Shown one piece after another: positions 61,132 through 64,000 of a stretch of 64,000 bases of DNA. Origin of the DNA: Strigamia acuminata (taxonomy: Eukaryota > Arthropoda > Chilopoda > Geophilomorpha > Linotaeniidae); NCBI GenBank assembly GCA_949358305.1, contig OX442324.1:6205575-6269574 (forward strand), read 5' to 3'. The notes below the pieces were generated by a model that had not been told where the DNA came from, ran no database searches, and saw only the letters and a list, made by a program, of their open reading frames with translations. Every line of letters starts with the position of its first letter. Position 1 is the stretch's first letter. The position numbers and the translations under genes are program-made.

Positions 61132-64000
61132 GTTTACATTCGGCTCTGTCACGGAAGACGCGTGATCTGATTGGTCCAGTCGAAAGGGACAATGTAAAAA
61201 GAACTATTTACGCCTAATTGAGCAATCTGTTTGTAAAAAATCGCTAAACTACGATCTAGCCAAAATAAATAATTATTTTGTTGCTTAAATTTATGCGAAC
61301 AAAGTTTATGAAAATGTTTTTTGGCACCGTAATAACACCTACTCTAACGATTTAAAATTTGGACGCCATTTTGAGTCCATTAGGTTGCACGTAGTCTCGC
61401 AAAGTGGGGCTCGGCCTCCGCCCCAACGTTGTCCTAACTCCTATTGGTGGAGCCGGATTACACATATAGCTTAGTACTCAAAAGCAGTTTCTTAAGTAGG
61501 AAATCAGTCTTTCCACAGAAATTTTGCCTACAGAAAAAAATTGATACTCACAAATTTCATTCCATTCTTGGAATGTCTGTGAGATATGTTCTGTGACGTA
61601 AAAAATAAACTTCCTGGCATGTCGATGCAACAGAAAGTTGATCTTCGTTTCCAAGCACAGAAACTTCTGTGGCAAAGAAGTAGCAATCGGTCTTGACAAT
61701 TTGTTACTGGTCGTAATTTTTTAACTATGGCAGGAATCAGTTCTGCCAACAAATGAAAAACAACTATATATTCTATTTATAAAAATAGATTATTAGTTTA
61801 TAAATAAAATTAAAAATTGAAAACAACCTAGCAATCCTATTCATCCTAACTCCAAAATTAGCCTTAAAAATGTTTATTGGCATCCATCTTGTTTCTTTTA
61901 CATGGCCATTCACCATTTCTTTCCTGTTGCATAGAGCTGTGAGTACCACAAAAATTCTGGTGTGACAGACTGGCACATGTTCTGCTACCAAATAATTCTG
62001 ATAGTACTTGTATAGGCTTTTCTGTCAAGTCTATACACACAGAAAAGTCTGTGGGCATACACTTCTGTTAGCAGATGATCTTACTGTAAGAGTACTAAGC
62101 TTAATTGTGGACTGTGCTCTACTACGTGGAAAAGTAGTTCTGTTTATTTTCAATGTGTGACGATGACTACCCGGGATAGGAATTAAGGCTAAAAGGACAA
62201 GTGAAACTGCAGAGTGTAGTAAAGTGCAAAGAATGAAGCGTTTATGTTTCTCAAAACATAGAACATTTATTCAAGTCAAAATAAGTTATATAATAACTAT
62301 GGCCGACAAAATGGCCAGTAAAATATGTGTGTAACTAACTATACAAACGAGTGGCTCAAAAAGCCCTAATAACGTTAACAGTTGTGTTCAGCCTTGAAAT
62401 AAGAGTGTGTAAAGTTCTTATTTCGGGCGTAAAAGGTGTCGTCTGCAATCGGACTGATTGTCGTCTGCTTCGGTTGGTTCTGTGTAACCAAATTATCCGA
62501 GGAATGCGGTTGTCTTTGCTGCATCGTCACAACTTTGGGTGACCATTGGTTTAAATATCTATTCGTAGATATTTACCAATTGGTCTATTTATGATTATCA
62601 AAATAACCATAAATAAAAGTTACTCAAAGTTAGACTTCGAAACTCATGTTAAATTTACGAATAAATCCAAACATGCAAAGGTATGAATTGAGTTATTAAA
62701 TTACAAATAATCTAATAACCAAACATAACTAAAAAAACCTGTATAAATAAAACGATTATGAAAAGACCCTGTCGATTCTGTTGCACCAAAGTACAACCAG
62801 CCCAGAATTGAATCAATGGCGCTCACGTCAATCCAACACTAGGTTTGACCCTAATGTCTCGGCGGAAAAAGGAATTGAGCACGGCATAAAATGCACGTGC
62901 CCCTACAACGGAATGTTGGCATGTAGTCAGGTAAAGGGTTTGAGCACGGCATTTTACTGCACGTGCCCCTACAACGGAATGTTGGCATGAAGTACGGAAA
63001 GGGTTTGAGCACGGAATTTAATGCACGTGCCCCTACAACGGAATGTTGGCATGAAGCGAAGCGAAGCGAAGCGTAGAATAAGGGCTCAAGTAGATATCAA
63101 ACAGAAACAAAAACAAGAGCGAGCTATTTCCGGTTTACACTGGAATATATGCTCAGTAGAAACAATGAGTTGACCATTGCTCCAATAGGAACACTGGTCA
63201 CTCAAAACTGTCCAATCCTAGTAAATAGGAAGTGGATACAGGGGACACAGTCTTCTACAAAGTCTGTCCCAGGAAGTGGATACGGAGGACACATTTGCAA
63301 TTAAGGCTATTGTCTTAATTCAAAGTGTATCTTCAAACACTGTGGGTGGTGAGGGGTGACTTAATCCTTTTGCCCAGGTGTTGTTATAATTTGTCCAAAT
63401 CATAACACAACTGGAGGAATAAAGACTCAACTATATCATACTAGTATGATATAATATCTAAGGATACCGTGGATTTATATAAAACCTTTAATTTTATATA
63501 AATATCACATAAATAACATGTATATTCGAATTTCCCGCCGAAATGGGAAATAGCGCCATCTATCGGTGAACTTGGGACTAAATATGACGTCATGACCGTC
63601 ACAAGTCCCCCTTAATTAGGCTGAAGTGCAAACACTTCGACTAATTCTCAAAAACAAACAAGTTCACCGGAAATCATCATTAATCTCAACTTTTATCGTA
63701 ACCGAAGATCAAACTAATTTTTCGAGAAAACTTACGATTGAATACGTGTCGGAACTCGAATCTCGGCAGATCTAGACGAAGGCAATGGTTGCGATTTGTC
63801 AAGTGAAGTGTCACGCTTTGAGTAATACGAAGGTGAGAAAAACTACTCTCTAACTAGGGGTCAACTCTAATTTCGAGGGATCTTCTCATTGGTTCGTAAT
63901 TACTCATCCTGGAATTTGTTATTAATTCACAGGGGTAGACACTTGTATGCAAATATTTACACGAGGATTAATTTAAATAAATAACTTCGTGGAAATCGAG
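61132..64000. other. Non-coding right end of the window
   Basis: It should hold the promoter of the zinc-finger gene next to 61131. The rest has only short open frames without family features, a 65-bp tandem repeat at 62871-63061, a direct repeat of AGGAAGTGGATAC (63228 and 63272) and a segment at 63552-63603 resembling 33543-33592. It may be repeat-derived; no transposon protein is seen. Confidence 0.6.
62871..63061. repeat. 65-bp tandem repeat, three copies
   Basis: Copies start at 62871, 62936 and 63001. The core TGCACGTGCCCCTACAACGG then AATGTTGGCATG is identical in all three. The array ends in a GAAGC repeat (63054-63073). Confidence 0.95.

Overview
This is an AT-rich, intron-rich nuclear window from an animal, most likely a non-dipteran arthropod. 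Genes are split by GT-AG introns, many of 50-100 nt. Every confidently named protein is a metazoan housekeeping or signalling protein. An interstitial (TTAGG)n tract, the arthropod telomere unit, occurs at 31406-31435. Species cannot be told from sequence alone. I built all gene models by hand from splice sites, codon phase and remembered family sequences; no alignment or RNA data was available.

Layout. (1) 1-31.7 kb holds one minus-strand gene, ebi/TBL1, a LisH plus WD40 corepressor subunit. Its 5' exons are packed into 31.7-28.6 kb and its last exons are spread over 13.4-, 4.3- and 7.3-kb introns. I found no nested gene in those introns, only A/T and GA tracts, fold-back elements and one satellite-bearing element. 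The terminal exon (a handful of codons) was not found and probably lies left of the window. (2) 33.9-61.1 kb is a compact cluster of eight genes: PIN4 (-), GPALPP1 (+), RASA2/3-type RasGAP (-), ACOT9 (+), GK5 (+), SERP1/RAMP4 (-), EIF2A (+) and a ZNF292/RLF-like zinc-finger gene (-). Three head-to-head pairs share 340-470 bp upstream regions; three tail-to-tail pairs share short 3' gaps. (3) 61.1-64 kb is non-coding, with a 65-bp tandem repeat.

The genes do not form one pathway. They cover transcriptional corepression (TBL1), prolyl isomerisation (PIN4), Ras/Rap inactivation at the membrane (RASA), mitochondrial acyl-CoA hydrolysis (ACOT9), sugar/polyol kinase chemistry (GK5), Sec61 translocon stress stabilisation (SERP1) and alternative initiation (EIF2A).

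Most notable: a tandem pair of equal-length (86 nt), equal-phase exons in ACOT9 that can only be used one at a time; two adjacent U12-type introns (GT-AG and AT-AC) flanking a single EIF2A exon; a MITE-like family with AGAGCCGCGGCTCT ends that carries a different minisatellite in each of its two copies here; and TBL1 introns whose length is largely accounted for by inserted MITEs, one with an 8-bp hAT-type duplication.
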